Of a stretch of DNA of 64,000 nucleotides, positions 59,789 through 64,000 are shown piece by piece. The DNA lies in contig NC_065875.1 of NCBI RefSeq assembly GCF_933775445.1, positions 21,079,555 through 21,143,554 of the forward strand. The letters run 5' to 3'. The stretch's first letter is position 1. Each line of letters opens with the position of its first letter. The notes beneath the pieces were generated by a model. The model was not told the origin of the DNA and ran no database searches. It saw only the letters and a list, made by a program, of their open reading frames with translations. Made by a program: the position numbers and the translations under genes. The DNA is from Argentina anserina. Lineage: Eukaryota; Streptophyta; Magnoliopsida; Rosales; Rosaceae.

Positions 59789-62700
59789 ATGGCAAGCTGT
59801 GCAGTTCGCGGTGGCTGTGTCAGCGACTACATAGCCGTCACTATTTCTGCCATTTGCTTCATTCTGTGAGTGTTTTTCTGTCTCATTGTTGATGGGTTTT
59901 TCTTTGTTGTTTTCACATTACTTTGCTCTGGCTCTTTGGGTGTCATGGTGCGAAGTTAGATACTTCGATTCTGCTGTATCTGTTTGATTGGCTGTATGAA
60001 ACTTTGAGTTGAACTGTAGAAGATTTGAAATTTTCTGTGGGAAATGGGATAGTTGATTGAACTGTTTTGCAAAGGTTGAATCTTGTAACAAAGTTTGTAT
60101 CTTTTAGAGTTTCCAAGTTTTCCGGGATCATATTTATTGCTTGTATAGTTTGGCTATCTTTGAAACATCGAGTTTGGAAAGATATATGTATTGTGTTCAA
60201 AGTACTGAGTTTGTGATTTGCTTGCTAAAATGGGTCCAAGTTGTTTCTGATACTGTAATTTTACTGAACAAAGTTTGATCATAGACCAACTGTAGTACCT
60301 TACCATTTGTTGATTTCTTTCTTTCAGGCTTGTTTCTCGATTAATTTTTCCCTTTGTGGTTCACAAACTTCCTTGTGCAAAGCGTAGTGGCTTTTGGATT
60401 CCAGTGATTCAAGTTTACGCCAGCTTCAACCTTGTGTTGTCAATTTTGGTAGACTACTATAGATTTCAATGTTCGGAGTTTATCTAAAATATGCTTGATA
60501 ACTTTAGTCACCATTGAAGTACTACATTTTCATGCAGATGTCTGTCAATGTCCTGAAATATGAAAAGAGACATTGGTGGCAGTCTTGCTATATGTGGGCA
60601 GGTTGTTCACAGCTTTTGTCTTTGTAGCTCAGTCTTGCAGTTTTTCATATGAAAATGATTGGTGTTTTTATTTTGCACTGCTTGAAGTATCTTTTGCTTG
60701 CAGTCTGGATTGAAGCTCCCCTTGGCTTTGGTTTGCTACTGAGTTGCCGCATATCACAGGCCTTTCAATTATATTACATCTTTGTAAAGTAAGCAATCAT
60801 TTTATACTTGAGAAGTATTCGATCAGATCATTATACTAGTGTATCTCCGTATGATCTAAAAATCAATTCATAAAGATGATTAACTTGCATTTTAGTGGAT
60901 CAATGTGGTTAATTTGTGTGCAATCAATATTTCAGGAGGTGTCTGCCACCAATCAGATCATACGTTTTCCTTCCACTAATTCTCTTGCCATGGATTGCTG
61001 GATCCGCATGTGAGGAACCTTTAAAATGTTCATGCTATTAAACCTCTGAATTCGCATGTATCTTACAGAATGTCTCTTGTATGCTGTAGTTATCCATATC
61101 TCAAAACCTCTAAATAATCGGTGCCACATGGGAGCTCCGTGGATCATCCCGTCTATGTCCCTTCATGCAACATATGTTGCCATTTTGGTTGCTTTCACTT
61201 GTGCTATTCGGCATATAGAGTTCAGGTTTGATGAACTTAGAGACCTCTGGCAGGGAATACTTGTCTCGGCCTCTTCTATCGGTACACTACTCAAATCTGG
61301 CTTTCATATGTTCTATATAAGTCATAAAAAGGAAACTTATTCTTTATCTATGATGAAGACGCTTTATGTCTTCCAATGCAAGTTCAGTCAAACCCTTCAT
61401 TCTCTTTAGCTTGAATGATAAGTCGTCCCAGTGATTGAGATGTCATCGGATGATGTCCTATTAGATTGTCAAGTACATTTAGTATCTCCTAGTATTATCT
61501 TTTGGTTTTGTAGTTGCATAAAAGTATTGCATATTCACATAAAACTTATAAGGGGGCTCTATTAATGTGGATGATTCCATCTCTTGGGCGCTCTAACTTT
61601 CATCATCTTGTGGCAAGTAAATCAACTAATCTATGCTTTGAAAATAATACAATTATCAAGATTGTCCAATTATTTTTCATTTCAATAACCTTAGAAAGGA
61701 GAAGTCGCAGTAATTCAAGCAATTTCAATTTTAGCTGTCATAACGTGTACTATGTTGCATCTGGTTTTGAAAATTCTTGATGAAATCATAATGTTACAGA
61801 AAATAGAGCTTTATCTTTTGTTAGCTTATAAGGCTATATATATCATATCTCAGTGTCACATTAAATTAGAAAAACTTGTAGGCCGTGCATTGTTAATCGA
61901 TTATCCTATTAACTTTCAGGAGTATGGGTGGTTGCATACATTTTGAATGAAATTCATGAAGAGATCTCATGGCTGCAAGTTGCCTCCAGATTTGTGCTCT
62001 TAGTAACAGTATGACTTATTTCTATTTCTTCTGTATATTATGACCTAGATATAGAAGTCTTCAAACTTATTTTTGAATACATTTCTTATGTATATGACTA
62101 TATGTTGCAGACGAGCATACTTGTATTAACTTTCTTTTCAATATCAAGTTCACAACCTCTTCTGTCGCAAATCAGCTTGAGGAAAAGGGAACCCCTAGCA
62201 TTTGAGTCAATGGGTCAGGCTCTGGGAATCCCTGACAGCGGACTGTTAGTGCAAAGAGAACCAGTATGTGTGGTAGATCCTAAAGAACCACTTGATAAAC
62301 TTCTTCTCAACAAAAGATTCCGCCAGTCATTCATGGCATTTGCAGACAGGTATGTTCTCTTCTCCAAGTTCCACCTTTTGGAAAGCAATTACAGAAAGAA
62401 CATATATGCCCATATTATTCTCCAGTACAAAGAAATGGATCAGGGTGTGAAATTGACCTTCTCCTGAACCTAGCCGAAAAGTACAATAGTGGATGTTCCA
62501 AGGCTCAAAGTAGTTTTATGCAGAAAAACAAAGCTTAAACTTTCAGGCAATCTATTTTCGTTTAAGTTAATGAAATGAGATATCACAAAATAAACTAAAT
62601 CATTGGCTTGTTTACAATGTATTTATTGTGTTTTATTGTTCTTCTTAATCACAGTTGTTTGGCAGGGGAGAGTGTCCATTTTTTTGAGGAAGTGCTTGAA

Positions 62701-63414
62701 CTAGGTAAAATACCTGTGGATGACCCTGTAAGAAGAATTTACATGACACGGCATATTATTGACACGTACATAATTGCAGGTTTGTGATATTTTTGATGAT
62801 TTACACTTCTGTTTCTTTTTTTTATAGGCGTTACCTTTTACGGTGGTACACTCACATAGCTAAAAATTCAATTAAAAGATAAGAGTTAAGACTCATAAAC
62901 ATGTTCGGACTTATCAAATAAAAAAGAATATATATGTTGAGACATGAACTTCAATGTTCTTCGTTTAGGGGCCACAATGGAGGTGAATATTTCTCACAGA
63001 ACCAGACAAAAGATTTTGACCACTTCCAATTTGGCACAACCAAATATTTTCAATGATGCATTAACTGAGCTGACACACCTGATGAAAATGGTACGATGAA
63101 TTTTTGGTTACCTTGTTTTTCTGGGACTCTTACTTAGTCATAGGAGTAATATCTGAGCTTTTTTTATTTAGTACACTCTTCTGTGGGAGTAAATTTTAGG
63201 CATTGCTGTTTATTTATTTTACTGTATGATTTAGAACTTGGCAAGAGACTACTGGTCATCTATGTTCTTCATGAAGTTCAAAGAAGAAGCAAGTATGAGA
63301 TCTGGGGCCCATGAACTGGAACAGATGAGAAGTTGGAACTACTCTCCTAGGTTGAGTTCTGTACATGGTGCTGATGATCCATTTCACCAAGAACAAGAAC
63401 CATTTGCAGTTTGA
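59789..63414 (+). CDS. RGS1: Regulator of G-protein signalling 1 (seven-transmembrane RGS protein)
   Basis: Eleven exons, 59789-59865, 60328-60448, 60538-60601, 60704-60788, 60936-61009, 61090-61281, 61920-62008, 62111-62349, 62655-62779, 62969-63090 and 63235-63414, give 455 residues; Arabidopsis RGS1 is about 459. Residues 1-250 form seven membrane segments ([17 protein letters not shown] at the start; [53 protein letters not shown]). The RGS box follows (about 285-410: [16 protein letters not shown], then [39 protein letters not shown] and [10 protein letters not shown]). The acidic patch at residues 319-329 corresponds to the region of the Arabidopsis GAP-critical Glu320. The C-terminal tail ([14 protein letters not shown]) keeps the phosphosite-rich form used for endocytosis. 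RGS1 speeds GTP hydrolysis by the Galpha subunit and takes part in glucose signalling. No defect is seen. Confidence 0.96.
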
Positions 63415-63678
63415 TTATGCAATACTCAATACCACGATGATGAACCAAGATTTATGTGTAAAGTCATATGACTGGTAAATATTTTCATACAAAGCCATCA
63501 TTTATATTCATATCATTAAATGTAGCTTACCTCCCCACTTCTGTACAGAGATGCATTTTTCATAATTATAAAATGAAGAAAAATAAACAAAAGTCTACTA
63601 TTTTGCCTAGTCTTCTTTTATTGTTGATAAGTAGAACTTACTGTTCAAAGTCATGTAGTTTCTGACTTTTGTGTTGGA

Positions 63679-63701
63679 TATATATATATATATATATATA
63701 A
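63679..63701. repeat. (TA)n microsatellite
   Basis: About eleven TA units just right of the RGS1 3' UTR, adjoining the inverted-repeat element. Confidence 0.9.
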
Positions 63702-64000
63702 TCCCTATTCAGAGTAAATTTTCACTCTGAAATTACAAAGTGAAGTTCCAATTTTCGCACAATTATCGGTCAAATTTTTTCATCACAAGTGATTTAATCA
63801 ATGAAGTTATCGTTAATATATTGAAATTAGATTAAATCAATGAACGAATTAAATCTGTTCAACGTAAACAGTTCATGTAAATCTCACTTTTGAAAGCTCA
63901 AATCATTGTCAAATTGAATGGAACTTTGCAGAAATGATCTTGAACATCATACCTAAATATTAAACCACTTGTGATGAAAAAATTTGACCGAAACGTATGC
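63702..64000. mobile_element. MITE-like inverted-repeat element cut by the window edge
   Basis: A perfect 25-bp inverted repeat has arms at 63767-63791 (CGGTCAAATTTTTTCATC...) and 63966-63990, about 174 bases apart. The left arm continues outward (from about 63709) through more sequence that may pair with bases beyond the window end. This suggests a small non-autonomous DNA element with long terminal inverted repeats. The outer ends and target duplication cannot be checked here. Confidence 0.6.

Overview
The window is plant nuclear DNA, and the gene set fits a eudicot. It has many GT-AG introns, AT-rich spacers and plant-only families: a type-B cytokinin response regulator, a WVD2-like TPX2 protein, an LRR/malectin receptor kinase, AIRP2-type RING ligases, a TNO1-like golgin, a NOI/RIN4 protein and a seven-transmembrane RGS1. 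The species cannot be fixed from the sequence alone; a rosid is my guess. All family assignments come from reading the protein sequence; no search was run.

Layout. 0-6.2 kb: the 3' end of a WVD2-like gene (+) meets a complete type-B ARR gene (-) tail to tail. 6.2-13.2 kb: accessory spacer with a duplicated TGTCACA minisatellite and one 355-bp TRIM retroelement. 13.2-25.3 kb: two AIRP2-like RING genes in opposite orientation around a complete 14-exon LRR receptor kinase, with a second 355-bp TRIM. 25.3-36.2 kb: a gene graveyard holding a BAHD acyltransferase remnant split by a hAT-like element (itself carrying a nested element), a 482-bp hAT-like MITE with a perfect 8-bp target duplication, a 930-bp PIF/Harbinger derivative with a transposase remnant, and a decayed ornithine decarboxylase. 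36.2-44.1 kb: a complete TNO1-like gene of 8 exons and 2083 codons with a 507-bp internal tandem duplication. 44.7-50.1 kb: a complete but inactivated Ty3/gypsy chromovirus (Reina-like) with 235-bp LTRs and a CAAAG target duplication. 50.4-54.1 kb: a gypsy 5' fragment, an internally deleted COG2 remnant, and a calmodulin-like pseudogene hit by a hAT-like element exactly at its stop codon. 54.3-63.4 kb: four intact plus-strand genes, namely a CPBP/CAAX-type protease, an unrecognised 80-aa secreted eight-cysteine peptide, a NOI/RIN4-like protein and RGS1. The right edge cuts a MITE-like inverted repeat.

The genes do not form one pathway. Several are signalling proteins (ARR, receptor kinase, AIRP2-type ligases, RGS1, NOI), but nothing in the sequence shows co-regulation. 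No prokaryote-like or wholly new multi-gene system was found. The most informative oddities are the traces of transposition in the calmodulin-like pseudogene, the unevenly diverged duplication in TNO1, the TGTCACA array upstream of the ARR gene, and the unidentified cysteine-rich peptide.
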